This document shows positions 1-12,252 of a stretch of DNA of 64,000 bases, piece by piece (position 1 is the stretch's first letter; every line of letters starts with the position of its first letter). A program made the position numbers and the translations under genes. The notes below the pieces were generated by a model that was not told the origin of the DNA, ran no database searches, and was given only the letters and a program-made list of their open reading frames with translations. This stretch comes from Campanula takesimana (lineage: Eukaryota; Streptophyta; Magnoliopsida; Asterales; Campanulaceae), in contig JAOWBW010000443.1 of the NCBI GenBank assembly GCA_026119855.1, positions 833,001 through 897,000 of the forward strand, in the 5' to 3' direction.

Positions 1-568
1 CCTCCTTCCTCCTGAACATCATCAGCTGCTGCCGCCTCCTCCTCCCTCTCCTCCTGCTCATCATCAGCTGTGGCATCCTCGTCATTCCGAGCCTTGCTCC
101 GGTTTTCTCCTCTCTCCAAACGCTCTTCAGCCTTCCTCTTTCTAGCTGAAACGGTCATAGGATCACGTGCCTACAAAAAACACAAATAAGAGACAATACA
201 TTAGCGACAGTTACAGTAGATTAAATAAATGAACACAATGCTGACTGATAATTCACAATGCTGATATTCAGAAGGATCACATCTCGTGTAACACCACTCG
301 AGATGCATCTCGAGTGGGTTTATACGAGACTTGTCTCGTGTAAACACACCCGAGATGCATCTCGAGTGGTGTTACACGAGACACACCAATTTCAATTTTA
401 CATTTTTCAAATTATGTTTAATTGGGAATATAGAAATGTAAAATAAGGTTAAAAATTGCTTACCTTTTTCACAGGCGCTGTAGACGAGCTAGTCCCGGCG
501 GCGATGTGGGCGGCGGTTGTGGCGGCGGCGGTCCCGGCGGCGGTCTTGGGTATTTTAGGTTTCACCAT
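1..568 (-). CDS. 5' part of an unidentified spliced gene, cut by the window edge
   Basis: Two minus-strand exons join in frame. Exon 1 runs 568-464 (ATG, 35 codons, rich in Ala and Thr, starting MVKPKIPK) and ends at a good donor (AAG|GTAAGC). Exon 2 starts at 170 after a TTTTTTGTAG acceptor and continues past base 1. The second exon is very polar: a basic stretch (RKRKAEERLERGENRSKAR) followed by an acidic Glu/Asp/Ala run. This fits a nuclear or nucleic-acid-binding protein, and such N-termini also occur in transposon-encoded proteins, but no domain is visible. Upstream is a GA-rich leader and a TATATATATA stretch near 781-795 that could be the core promoter. The 293-bp intron holds a 100-bp palindrome. 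I do not recognise the protein. Confidence 0.5.
282..381. repeat. 100-bp near-perfect palindrome in an intron
   Basis: The segment is almost identical to its own reverse complement, with arms meeting at about 331/332. Each arm contains a smaller palindrome, CTCGAGATGCATCTCGAG or a one-base variant. It lies inside the intron of the minus-strand gene at the left edge, so the transcript would fold into a hairpin of about 48 bp. Confidence 0.85.
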
Positions 569-569
569 T

Positions 570-800
570 TCAATTTCGAAAGTTTTTTTTTTTTTTTACT
601 GTGAGAGAGAGAGGTGAGAGAGAAGAACAGAGCGAGCGAGAGAAAGACGACGGCGACGGTGAGCGACGACGGTGAGAGAGACGTTAGAGAGAGACTGTTC
701 GTTTTCGTCGTTTCAAACCGAGAGAGAGAGAGGGGGTTAGGGAGCGAACGTGAGGGAGAGTGAAATTGAAAAAAAAAAAATATATATATATATAGGGGTA
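570..800 (-). promoter_or_regulatory. GA/CT-rich leader and TATA-like tract of the left-edge gene
   Basis: On the minus strand this is a CT-rich stretch typical of plant 5' leaders. It is preceded at about 781-795 by alternating TA that could act as a TATA box. It sits directly upstream of the exon-1 ATG at 568. The transcription start is inferred, not seen. Confidence 0.3.
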
Positions 801-1101
801 CTTTGGTAATTTAATGGGGCTGTGGAAATAAGGGGCTGTGTATATAAATATATCCGTAAAAAGGATAGCTTTCTTTCCTTCCAAAAAAAAAAAAGAAAGA
901 AGAGAATGGCTTTAAGCAAAATTCGAATCACATTTTGGCACTAAGATAAGATCATGGACACACTACGAACCCACTACCTGGAATCTCGCTTTATTTGTAG
1001 TAGTAGTTTGTTATTTTCTAAGCAATTTTAAATTAATAAATGAATGTAATATACACGGTTGCCCACTAAAAAAAAGCTTATAGTCAGACTAGTCAGTATA
1101 C

Positions 1102-2110
1102 CACTACAAGAAAGCTGTCAAATACCGACGGATTTTAGCGACGGATGCTATTCCGTCGCTAAAAATGATGGAATAGCGATGGAATAGCGACAAATACGCA
1201 ATAAGCTGTCAACGACCACATTACCGACCGTTTTAACGACGGATTTAGCGACAGACTGTTTTCCGACACTAATCCGTCATAATAAAGGCGCCAAAAAAGT
1301 GCGCGCATTTTTTCCGACAACCTACCGACGGATTAACGACGGATATAAAAATTTATTTTGGGAACTTTAGCGACGGCCAATTTCCGTCGCTATATAAATA
1401 AAAAATAATTTGATATTTTTTCTTTTATATTTAGCGACAGAATAGTCACGGATTTGTGAAATTATTCATTTATTTCTTAACGACGGATGTTTTCCGTCGC
1501 TATATAAATAAATAAAAATTGATATTTTTTCTTTTATATTTAGCGACGGAATAGCGACAGATTTGTATAATTATTCATTTATTTCTTAACGACGGATGTT
1601 TTCCGTCGCTATACAAATAATAAAAAATCTTTATAATCTAGCGACGGAATAACAACGGATTAGCGACGGATTTTTATTTTTTATTTTTTAAAAAAATAAA
1701 CACAATTTAATGCATGATTATTAATAGCTCTAATTGTTAAGTCTAACTCAAACGTAAATGAAGTAAGGCCAAATATGATAAAAATATGGGGCGCACTTAA
1801 AATGTTAATTAATTATATTAATTGGTCATAATTTATTTATTTTTAAGAAAATAGTATACATTTTTCAAACTAAGCATTACTCCATTTCAATTAGTTTTCT
1901 AAAAAGTATTTAAGAATAACGACGGAATAACGACGGATTAGCGACGGATTTCAATTTATTTTAAAAAAATTATTACAATTTTATGCATATTTATTAAGAC
2001 CTATAATTGTTAAGTCTACCTCAAAAGTAAATGAAGTAAGACCGAATATGATAAAAATATGGGGCGCATTAAAAATGTTAATTAGTTATATTAATTGGTT
2101 ATAGTTTGAA
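1102..2110. mobile_element. CACTA transposon terminus, one end only
   Basis: Starts with CACTACAAGAAAGCTGTCAA followed by ACCGACGG, nearly the same terminal sequence as the complete CACTA element at 12252. Numerous subterminal CGACGG/CCGTCG motifs follow until about 1950. A unit of about 110 bp is tandemly duplicated (near 1431-1540 and 1541-1625). A second duplication pairs about 1688-1830 with 1974-2104 (shared ATGGGGCGCA and AAATGAAGTAAG). No matching right end or transposase was found before the next element, so this is a truncated end. Confidence 0.7.
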
Positions 2111-2283
2111 TTTTAAAATAAATATACATTTTTGACAAGCGGACAACAAATATTAATTTTGTAAAGTATAAAGTTATTAGAATTCATATATTATTTGGAA
2201 AATTGAAAACCGTAAACCGCTGGTTCGAAATGCCGGTTTTTCAAAGTAGCCGTTTATTTCCGTTAGAAATCTAACTGAGACCG

Positions 2284-2325
<42 letters not shown>

Positions 2326-3660
2326 CTATTTTACTAACTATAAATATCACCTTCATCTTCCCATTTTATTTCTACCTTATTTCGCTCTACTTTTTTTCTT
2401 TTTTTCTTTTTTCTATCTCTAGTATTCATACTTTCATTACACTCATCCAAATTTCAGTTAACTATTACTCCATTTTCAATTAATTTTCTAAAAAGTAATT
2501 AAGAATCATCACAAACAACAATATGTTATATGGATATATGATGTATTAAGAATCATCACAAATAACAATATGTTATTAGGATCATTATTTATTTTAAATT
2601 ATTAGTCAAAGTTATGTCCTGTTGACCACTAGTGTTAATTAATGTGGGAGGGAGTACTATACTACGATATGGGTATAAGTGTATAGTTTTAGGTATACGC
2701 GTTTCACTTCAAATGAAAAATGAAACGTATACATTTTTTTTCCTCAAGCAACCCATATTACTTAAAAAGTTTATTCAAATCGAAAATTGACACATAAATG
2801 TATTTTAAAGTTAAAATTGGTATTGGTATATAAATATTTAATTTTGTTGTTGATTAAAAATAATAAGTAATAATCATTTTTAAAATGAAGGTTTCAATGC
2901 AACAAATAATCATAAATGAAGTTGTAATAATTTTGCAAATTGAGAAATCAAATTCATTTTGGAACGTGTATTGGCATGCCATGCTTATTCTATTCACGTA
3001 TATTATATTTTTTAGGAGTCGTTCTTATGAAAAACATGTTTTATATTAAGAGATGAAAAAACGAGTTTTTTGTAATTGCAACCTCTAATATTATCATGTG
3101 CTTGTTCTAATATTCAAAAGTGTCTGTTCTAATATACTAATACTTATACAACATTCAAACCAGCACTTATAAACATTCAAACAAACACTTTTAGTGGTAG
3201 TGTTAAGGATTGTTGGTTGTAGTGTTAACAATTGTCTTTCCAATTGTTGAAAAGTGAATGTTGTATTGTAGTATTGAAAAATGTCTCTTCCAATGTCAAC
3301 AAGTGTCAGATGAATTTTTATAAGTTCTGAAACAAGTGCATGTCATAGTGTGTATTAAAAGACATGAATTACAGATTACGAATTTAAACTAATCTAATCT
3401 ATATAATCAACAACAAGTTTATGCCACATATAAATTAGGTCAAGATCATCAATAAGCATAATCCAATTAAAATTGATAATCATAGGCATGCGATTATACA
3501 TATAAATCCAATTAATATAATAATCACATAATCCACTAGCATGCATATTTTATATCTCATATAAAACACTAATCACATAATTTCATCTTTTATCATGCAT
3601 ATTAATTAATCCAATTAAAATAATACATGCATGATCATATTAAAATTATTGATCATCAAC
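2111..3660. other. AT-rich intergenic DNA with short repeats
   Basis: No gene seen. It contains an (AT)n microsatellite at about 2287-2322, a 40-odd-bp tandem duplication at about 2505-2580 (ATTAAGAATCATCACAAA twice) and a segment at about 3010-3340 rich in AGTGTTAA/ACAATTG words resembling the one at 40.5-40.9 kb. The stretch left of 3660 is the remnant internal region of the copia element whose LTR follows. Confidence 0.6.
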
Positions 3661-3675
3661 GGGGCTCTGATACCA
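3661..3675 (-). promoter_or_regulatory. retrotransposon primer binding site
   Basis: On the minus strand it reads TGGTATCAGAGCCCC, the usual complement of the 3' end of initiator tRNA-Met used by plant LTR retrotransposons. It lies one base inside the LTR end at 3677, which fixes the polarity: the internal region lay to the left. Confidence 0.85.
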
Positions 3676-3998
3676 CTGTTGGGTTACAACGGAACATGCG
3701 CAGCGGAAGACTTTGCATGAAAAAAACCCAAAGCCAAGATCCGCTATGATCAAATAATTTATAATAAATACAGACGAAAAGGATTATAACCTTGTTTGAT
3801 CGGAATGAAACTTTAAGATCTTAGGTATTAAGAAAAATACCCTCTCTTGGTATCCACACATCGAACGGATTCAAGAACTCCTTCTTGACGCGATTGCTAG
3901 ATCCTTTAGGCTTGAAAACTTTGGCTTTTTAGAACCCTTCTTCAATCTCCCTTGAATGAATATTATGGTTTGATAATCAAGAATAATCAAACCCTAAT

Positions 3999-6900
3999 TG
4001 ACACGCCCCAAGTCCCGGGATCCCCTAATAGAACCTCGAACCTGATGCGCGTAACTAACAAGAAACAAGAAACTAATGGGAAACAGGAACAATACATGTT
4101 AGAAACAAACTAACATGATATATATACTCAAGAGTGAGGAGCTAAGATAGCTCACAACGAGTTCTAGACCAAGAAAATTTAAACCAAACATGGTTACATA
4201 CAGCGGAAGACATGCCTAGCAAATAAGCTGGCATCAAGAAATGACTAGAGACAACAAGTACTACACGAGTCTACCCCAAAACAAGCCCAGAGTTTAATAA
4301 CTCATACAACCTCGTCCTTACCAATGTATTAAAAAGACACTAGCTTCAAACAAGAACATCCTGCTGAGTAAGTTCCCAGCTATGTCGAGCCTCACTGCGT
4401 ACTATCCCCTGCTTTCCTGGGGGGGGGAACAAATAAAGGGTGAGATAAATCTCAGTAAGCTATTAACATGCAGCTATATGATATGTTATCATGCAATACA
4501 AGTAGATACTCAAGTAATCATATATTGAGTATCATCAAGTAACCAGTATAGGAGAGGCTAAGCCAACTCAACAAGTAATCAAGCTCAAGATATGATCAGG
4601 TAACAAGTAGTCAAGTAGTGTGAGAGGCTAGACCAACTCACCAAGAAGCACATAGGCCTATCACGTATCATTACCTGAATCCTTCCTTATTTCTCCCAAG
4701 AATACCATTGTTGTCGATGCTTGTATAGCTGAGGACAACCACGATCAAGATCAAGAGACTGCTGTGCAGTATATAAGAAGACCCGGTAACCAGTGTCATC
4801 CACAAGAACAAGATTCACGAGGTGTTCACGAGTTAGCATTCACTTATATCAGGCGTATTGCTCCAATATAGGATGCTAAGCCCTTACTATGGCCGGTAGT
4901 AAGGGAAAAACAGACCGAATGCATAGACCCACGATTATCACTTATGCCACAGCCCTCGCAATAAGCGTGAACCTATACATCCCTCTTAACCAAATAAGCC
5001 AGCTGGACTCACACGAGAATGCACAAGTAGATGTTTACTTGAACTACGAGAATAGAACTAAGTCCCATATTAGTGGACCAGTCTTTATGCACCATGTAAT
5101 CATGTATCATGTGCTCACGAGAATATGCACCATGTAATTATGTATCATGTGCTCACGAGAATATGCACCATGTAATCATGTATCACGTGCTCACGAGAAT
5201 ATGCACCATGTAATCATGTATCATGTGCTCACGAGAATACAAGTACACATACGCAATCTTTGCGAAGACAAATCAATCTAACAATGGCACGTAGAGTGTC
5301 CATATAACACGGTCAATCCAAGTTAGAGTCTATTAATAACAGACCTCAAATAAGTAGTAGGGTATATCATTCTATATCACTTTGTCACATGCCAAGTTTG
5401 CACGTACATATTCATATCACGTTTAACACATTAAAGTGTCTATCACGATACCCTTACTATCAAATAGAGCCCAATACCTTAGACTCTAAATACATAATAG
5501 AATAGGTCACATTCATATCTCACGTATATGTATCGTTAGTAATCAAATACATTTTCCAACACATATGTGTTCTGTGGTTATTCTTATTAAGTTAAATCGT
5601 AGTATTCACGATTATATGAATTATCTTCATATTACACTAGTCCCTATTTTCTTTAGGAACCCATTTCAAGACAAGATATTTTCTTTATTCTTTATATACT
5701 TCATTGAGTATATACACGATTAAAACCAATCACTAGCACTTTAGTGCTTATTCACAGAACTTCCAATATACACGTATCAAATTCAAATGTGTAGTAGAGT
5801 TAATCATTCTCTATCTAGTTCCATATCCCAACTCTTTTGGTTATTCATACCATGTATCAAGTAATCAAGAAGCCACATTCTATCAAGTAACTATATGCAA
5901 GATTTGCATATACACATCAAGGATCTTTCAAGTTTATTACCATACACATATATTGGTGTCAAGACACGTACAAGATCTTATAATCTTATATTCAAGTCTT
6001 AATCCAATTATTTGGATGTTCAAGTCATGTACAAGATTTTATTGTCTTATACTTCAAGTTACTGTCTCAACTTAAGACATTCAAGACATTCAGGACATTC
6101 AAGACATTTACAAGATTTTATCATCTTATATCCAAGTTCTCAATCCATTTCTTTGGATGGTTAAACATGTACAAGAGTTAATTATCTTATACTTCAAGTT
6201 CAAGCTAGGAAGATGAATTATACATCTTTCACGTATTATTTTCCAATCCTTTTCTTAGGACATTCAAGCTCAAGACATTAGTTGGTGCCCCTAAGGTACA
6301 CAAACATTAACTTCAAGACACATAAAAGAGAGTTACTACTCTTCTTCTCAAGTTATCATTTAATTATGATTCAAGTCCACATTTCATTAGTTCCAAGACA
6401 AGCATAACACATAAGTGCTTGTTCATAGCACTTTCAAGACATAAAGAAGAGTTCTTCCTTTTATACTCAAGTTCTCATTTTAATTTAATGAGTAATCATG
6501 TTCAAGACTCACTTCTGATACCCCTAAGGTGTCACAACACTTGCTAGGACATCTTATCTTAAGGCTATATGCCTTAACAAGGGATAAGCTTTCAATTTAA
6601 TTTAGATTTAAAACACTTTGGTTGAAACAGGGGACCGGGCGGGCGCCTACCACTGACCGGGCGGCCGCTCAATAGAACACTTTTGAAACCAAAACTTCTG
6701 GGGAAATGGGCGGGCGCTCATAGGACCACCAGGCGGGCGCCTGGTACAATTTTCAGCAAACATCAAATTTCTTTTCCAGACTTAGAATTCTCCGTCCCGA
6801 GCGTAGGAGTATACTTTTACTCACAATTTAACATTATCCAGGACATATAATAAGCTTAAATCACTTATTTCAATTATACTTTCTTATTTTCAACATAGAC

Positions 6901-7874
6901 TTTTATACTTACAAATTTTTCATCCCAAGTGTAGGAGTATAAACCCACTAACACTTTCTAACATTCAAGAGTGCATTTTAACATGCTCAGAACACTTCTA
7001 TAGGGACACTTTATTAATTAATCACCGTCCCACAAGTAATAGAATAATTTTCTTTTATTCCAATTAAATATTTCACCGTCCCAAATGTATAAGTATAATT
7101 TTCTAATATACAAGTATAAACATTTAGGGATACTTCCATTCATTTCCCCGTACCACAAATAATGGTACAATTTTTCTAATAATATTTAAATCAAGTTACT
7201 ATTTTACCGTCTCACGAATAGGAGTATACTTTTTTCTTTTTCCTAACAATTAACCAACCCAGGGAAGCTAAAATAACCGAGTTTAGAATTTCAAGTTTCT
7301 TCATATTTCATACGCAGTATATTTATACTCCCTTTGTCCTAAAATTACAAGTATCACAAAAATTGCTCAAAACATAATTTTAACAAGAACAAGTATCGGG
7401 AATAACATATATGCATGTTATTACAGGTAAGGGGGAGTCAATAGCTTACCTAGTCCGAAATTAAGTTGACCCAAATTAATTTCTGTTCGGCAGGAAATGC
7501 TCTACTCACCGCCCTGATCATCTATGCAAAGTCGGATTTTCGAACAGAGGCATAATTAAGTGAGAGGAGTCGAGAATAGGGTAAAACTGAACTCCCTTCA
7601 TGAAACAGAGAGAAAGTACGAGAAGAAACTGAGAATTTGCTTTCTCAGTGAAAGCAACAACAAGATATACTTGCAAGATTCCAAGAATTGCAATTTGGCC
7701 CCTCAAGTTCTAACTTTGACAAAAAGGCCCCTAAACTTTTAACTTTGACATTTAACCACCTTAAATTTCTAAAGTAGTTAAATAATTAACTCAAATAAAA
7801 TAACATATAAATATGCTAGTCAAGAATTTAACAAGCAAGTCAAAAATTTAACAAGAATAAGGATGGGCGTTACA
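3999..7874. mobile_element. solo LTR of a large LTR retrotransposon
   Basis: The element begins TGACACGCCCC and ends GGGCGTTACA, with the direct repeat CTAAT at 3994-3998 and 7875-7879. It interrupts the copia LTR around it exactly. At 3876 bp, with no gag or pol frame and no internal primer binding site, it fits a solo LTR of a gypsy family with long LTRs. It contains a 38-bp minisatellite, repeated CAAGACATT and 'GTCCCAAGTGTAGGAGTATA'-like motifs, and GGGCGGGCGC motifs near 6635-6745. Confidence 0.75.
5087..5238. repeat. 38-bp minisatellite, four units
   Basis: Four head-to-tail copies start at 5087, 5125, 5163 and 5201. Each contains ATGCACCATGTAAT followed by a GTGCTCACGAGAAT word, with single-base differences between units. 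It lies inside the solo LTR. Confidence 0.95.
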
Positions 7875-8969
7875 CTAATAACCCTTGAATAATGTGTGTT
7901 TTTCTCTCACCAAAAACCTCTCTTTGATTTCTCAAATCAATGTGGAAGCATGTGTTTTCGGCTGCAGAAAAATGTCCATTATATCCAAGGAAGAAACCTA
8001 ATCTCATTAGGAAATAGGTTTTCTTGATCAGCAAGAAGTTACCTAAAACTGTTCCTGCCGGACAAACCATCCGTACGGATCAGTTTGGTGGCTCCCAAAC
8101 TATCCGTACGGATCCTCGAGTAGGATCCAGTTTTCTCATTTTTCGTGCCTTATTCGATCCGTTCTGCGTGTGTTACCCAATAGGATTATACTAAGTCGGC
8201 AACGAGCCCGAACCGTTCAGATCTTGTAAATCATAAGCGGACTCTAGCAAGCCATTATGATTACCCAATTAGTATATCTTTGAAGATCCAAAGTTTCCTA
8301 AAATAGAACATAACACAATATCTTTGTTACACAATGTCCATTAAACGTAAGCCATGGTCAATGGTCAACTTACTTTGTTCAATGCTTTATCGATCCCGAA
8401 TGTATTAATAATACAAATAACATTGATCCAATCAATTCATTTGAGCATGGCCATGCATTTCATCAATACCATTCATCGAGTGGCCAAAGCTTGACATCTC
8501 TCTTGACGAGGAACAAATCCCTTCTTGGATTATTACCTTTCCCTACATGATTCCGATTACGCCAATCATATTCTTTATAGTTACCGGGTTAAAGGTAACG
8601 TTTGAATATGTCCAACGTAATGTTCATCATGTAGAAGACTGTAATAACCTCAGGTCTAAATATTCAAGTGATATAACTATAAGAGACTTAATTATGACAT
8701 TATGACCATGACATAAATCTCATAGAGGTCAGTCCAGTATTTGTTCTCCAAAAAATACCCATAAGTCTAATTGTATCACATACACATAATCATCATATGA
8801 TTATCTATTAAACTTATACTAATAATTAATCATGATTATCAGGGATGGAGATTATTATAATAAACCTGCAAAAGATATAATAATCAAACATTCAATATCT
8901 TTATTAAAGCATAAAGCAAATGATAACATTAATCGTTCAAATAACGTGCCTACGGCATACATACCAACA

Positions 8970-9559
8970 ACAAAAGCACTTGCCGCTATACTACAACAAC
9001 TTTAGATATTGGGTATACCACCACCCAGTATCTATCCCTTAGGTCCGCCCCTAGTTTCATGATAAAGAGACGGTGAATGCATTTGAGATGTTCATTTTCT
9101 TATCTATAAACTACTAACTAGATCAATTTTGAATTTGATTTGATGAATGTGTTTGTGATTTTCAATCCATGTTATGGATCTTGATTTAAATTTTGTTTGA
9201 GAAATTATTAATCCCTTTCTTTTACTCCACACCACCATTACCCCCTAACATGAGAAATCCTTTTTCCATTTCCCTTCTTTTGTTTTATGTGATTTCTCTA
9301 ACCTATCTTCAATTTCCATGCACCATTTGATTTGTTTTTCACTCTTTCATTGAGAGCTCTGCTTTTTAGTTAGCGCCTGTTTATTTTCTGTCCTTGTTGA
9401 GAGCTTGTGTTAAGCAGTGGTTTTATCTTGATTTTGATGCATAACACATGTGTTTGGTAGGATGATTTATAATTTATTTTTCTATCAATTTTCGTCTAGT
9501 GCGGAGCATATTGACTGACATTTGGATACCTCAGAGTTTCTGCAATGTAGTTTTCGATC
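8970..9559. other. intergenic DNA, no gene recognised
   Basis: AT-rich sequence without a supported reading frame or clear repeat boundary. It lies between the copia LTR and a Mutator-type MITE. Confidence 0.5.
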
Positions 9560-9729
9560 GAGTCCATATCTCCTGTACCACTTTGTGTGCCCCTCCCTGT
9601 GCCATTATAATCTCAACCGTTTACATGCTTGGATAATATCAACATAATGATAATCTTAATGACTGCAAGCCGTTGGATCACTTGTGGCACAGGGAGGGGC
9701 ACACAAAGTGGTACAGGAGATCTGGACTC
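9560..9729. mobile_element. Mutator-type MITE, 170 bp
   Basis: The terminal inverted repeats are about 43 bp, starting GAGTCCA and continuing with ATCTCCTGTACCACTTTGTG in the left arm; the reverse complement is in the right arm. The element is flanked by a perfect 9-bp direct repeat TTTTCGATC at 9551-9559 and 9730-9738. A 9-bp duplication with long inverted ends is the signature of Mutator-superfamily elements. It has no coding capacity. Confidence 0.9.
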
Positions 9730-9738
9730 TTTTCGATC

Positions 9739-10307
9739 ACAGTGGTAAAAGGTTTGACAAGGACTGTGGACCATGCTGAAAGTTGGTGAACATCATAGAC
9801 ATATTTAGGTGGTCTCGGCTTTCAAACTAAACATTTTTATTTCGCATTGCTTGAGATGTTTGGTTGACGAGTTTTTGTTGACTCAAATGCTTTGATTTTT
9901 TGTATTTTTCTAAATGTTTTTTTCACAAGGGAATTTGTTAAATGTCAGTGTTAGACATTGTCCAAGTTATATTTGGAAGTGGGCGTCTCAAAATATTGCA
10001 AGAAAAGAGTTTGGTAGAAGTTCTCGCTCGTTCAAATGTACACATGCCATCATCGTTTCGAAGAGGGCGAAGTCATCGATTTATTTATTGGAAGCCATAC
10101 AATGGATGTAGTGTCACTTCGTGCACAACCAGTCTTTCTTCAAACTCTTTTATCATTTAATTACACATGTAAGACGGACCACTAATAATGATGCATATTT
10201 TCCGACTAAAAACTCACGTTTATATGTAAGTTTTTATATATGAAATGAACTTTCGTTTTCTGTGAAATATCATCTTGATAATTTATGTGAAAGTTTCTTT
10301 GTTGAGA
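9739..10307. other. intergenic DNA, no gene recognised
   Basis: Short open frames overlap at about 9914-10160 but show no family signature and no splice context that I can defend. Confidence 0.5.
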
Positions 10308-10315
10308 GAGAGAGA

Positions 10316-10812
10316 TAGGGATGGCAACGGGTCGAATACGGTCCGGATATTGCAAAACCCGTATCCGACCCGAGGCTACCTAATCCGTATCCGGCGATGG
10401 GTGAATCCGTATCCGCCCATATCCGGCCGCCCGTATCCGGCCGCCAGATCAACCCAAAAAAGCAGTACAGAAATGGTTGGTCAACTACTTTTCACATAGA
10501 GTATTCAATAGACAATAAATATACCTAAATGAAAGGTGTTTGGCTTTAGCTAGTATGTCAGTTAGGGTCAAGCTGCGATCGATAACTGAACAAAAATTAA
10601 GGATTCTTCAGTAATCAAACACATATTAATGTCCTAATTATGTTAACAACACAACAGAACGAAAGCTATATCTGTTTTCCATTGATTTGAAGCGGTATAA
10701 AACAAGTTTAATGGAATTTAATCGAGAAGAAATTACCAAAATCAAATGTACGTATTCGATTGTTATGATTTATACAGTTAGGATCAATCTACGATTACTT
10801 CAGTGACATATA

Positions 10813-10853
<41 letters not shown>

Positions 10854-11296
10854 GGAACCTGAAATCAGTTGGAGGATGAGGGGGGAAGCCGGTGGGAGAA
10901 GAAGAAGGAAGACAACCCTAATCCGAGACCAACAATGTCTTCAATCTAGTCGGCGTCGCGTCGAGGTCGCTTTGTTCACTGTCGGCGTCGCCCTCTCTCT
11001 CTCTCTCTCTCGGCATTAGTAACGGCGGGTTTGAATAACAACAACCCTAATCTGAACCTCACACTATATACAGGGTAGGGGAGTAATAATAGTTAAAAGT
11101 AAGGGCAAAATAGTAATTACCCTAATATAAACACTACACGGGTCGAATACGGGTCGAATACGGATATGAACAAATACGGGTCGGATCACGTGTCACTATC
11201 GAACCCGCCGAATTTTGAAAAGCTATTACCAAACCCACCCATCCCCGGTCGGATTGTCTCGGATACGGATCGGGTTCGGTAAAATTGCCATCCCTA
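10316..11296. mobile_element. non-autonomous hAT-type element (981 bp)
   Basis: The ends are TAGGGATGGCAA on the left and its reverse complement TTGCCATCCCTA on the right. The 8-bp GAGAGAGA flanks both sides (10308-10315, 11297-11304), although the site is a GA repeat, so the duplication is less diagnostic. Just inside the ends are inverted runs of GGGTCGAATACGG/CGTATCCG type. The centre holds (TG)n(GA)n at about 10811-10853 and a GC-richer segment at 10855-11015 resembling a captured gene leader. No transposase. Confidence 0.8.
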
Positions 11297-11418
11297 GAGA
11301 GAGAGAGAGGAGCGGTGGCGAAGCCAATTAAGCCAAAGGTGGTCGATCGACCCCCTTAAATTTAGGAGCGTGTAAATTTTATTACCTTTAAATTTTCAAA
11401 ATTTTATTATATAATATT

Positions 11419-11680
11419 GGGTTAATGACAATTTAGACCCTGAAGTATGATACCACCCTTCCAATCGAGCCTTTTATGTCTTTTTTCGCTAGATCGGACC
11501 CTGGGGTGATTCATTTTTGCCAGTTAGGGCCTTTTTGACGGAATTCGTTAAAAAGTCAGTTAAAAGGCATGTGCCGTTCACGTGACTAACGGAATTGGGT
11601 TGTTTGAAGTTGATGTTTCTTTTAAGGGGTTTAATGAAAATTCGAAACTTAATAGGGCTGAAAATAAAAACAATTAATAA
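11419..11680 (+). repeat. left TIR of the Mutator-like element
   Basis: Inverted copy of 23978-24239 with only scattered mismatches. Shared landmarks are GTATGATACCACCCTTCCAA, GACGGAATTCGTTAAAAAG and AACATCAACTTCAAACAACC (reverse strand). Confidence 0.9.
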
Positions 11681-12252
11681 GGTAATCTTCCCCTTCTCTG
11701 CACCCATTCCGTCTTTCACCCTCACTTCCTCGACGCCGGCACTATCTCCCCATCCACCGCCGCCACCAACTTCCTCACCATCTCCATCCGCCACTATGTT
11801 CCTTCCCTCCCCTTTTCCTTCAATACACATCTCCATTCTCACCCATCTCATCAATCCCTAAATCGGATAATTTCAGCCCCTCCCCCAATTTGCCGCTCTT
11901 CTTTCCATAGCAATTACAGTGTCGGCGTCAATGGTGGTAAGACTAATATTGAATTAGGTTCGATTGGAATGTGTTTGTTTGCAATGCTTTGATTTCTGTT
12001 CAATTCGCATCCCTCGTTCAATGACTAGAATCTCTTAAAAATTCTGCCATTGAAGAATTTCTTCAACTCCTTCCATTGACGGAAGATACATCCATATATT
12101 TCTTGTTTGAATCTGGGCTGTGAGTTAAAGGAATTTGAAATTCCCCTTTCTGGTTTGAACTTTGAATCTGGGCTGTTAGTTAAGGTTTCAGTTCATGTAC
12201 TTCCCAAAAGTCTGGCCATGGGGTTCATGTGGACAATCCAAATGGACTTCTC

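Larger units (their letters stand above)
3677..8969 (-). mobile_element. copia-type LTR (5' LTR of a truncated minus-strand element), split by a solo LTR
   Basis: The plus strand begins TGTTGGGTTACAACGG and ends ATACATACCAACA, so the LTR has TG...CA ends. After removing the 3999-7874 insertion it is about 1.4 kb. The right part (about 8160-8969) is the reverse complement of 62673-63480, showing that the same family occurs twice in the window. A primer binding site follows at 3661-3675, but the gag-pol region is gone. The short repeated CCGTACGGATC motifs near 8070-8120 are inside the LTR. Assignment to copia is inferred from LTR style, not from protein. Confidence 0.65.

Noticed and set aside
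3200..3215. GGTTGTAGTG as the missing right end of the CACTA terminus at 1102
   Set aside because: Only the last bases match; the CTTGTAGTG end and the CCGTCGGT subterminal sequence are absent.
5281..7500. Coding gene in the solo LTR
   Set aside because: No long frame; the sequence is repetitive (CAAGACATT, AGTATAA words) and dense in stops.
9914..10160. Two overlapping short open frames as a possible small gene
   Set aside because: No homology that I recognise, no splice or promoter context, and they overlap each other in different frames.
10308..11304. GAGAGAGA flanks taken as decisive proof of a hAT duplication
   Set aside because: The insertion site is itself a GA microsatellite, so the match could be chance; the element call rests on the TIRs instead.
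11595..11861. Open frame of 88 codons at the left Mutator TIR
   Set aside because: It spans the TIR and a CT-rich leader-like stretch, has no family signature and is of low complexity (Pro/Ser).
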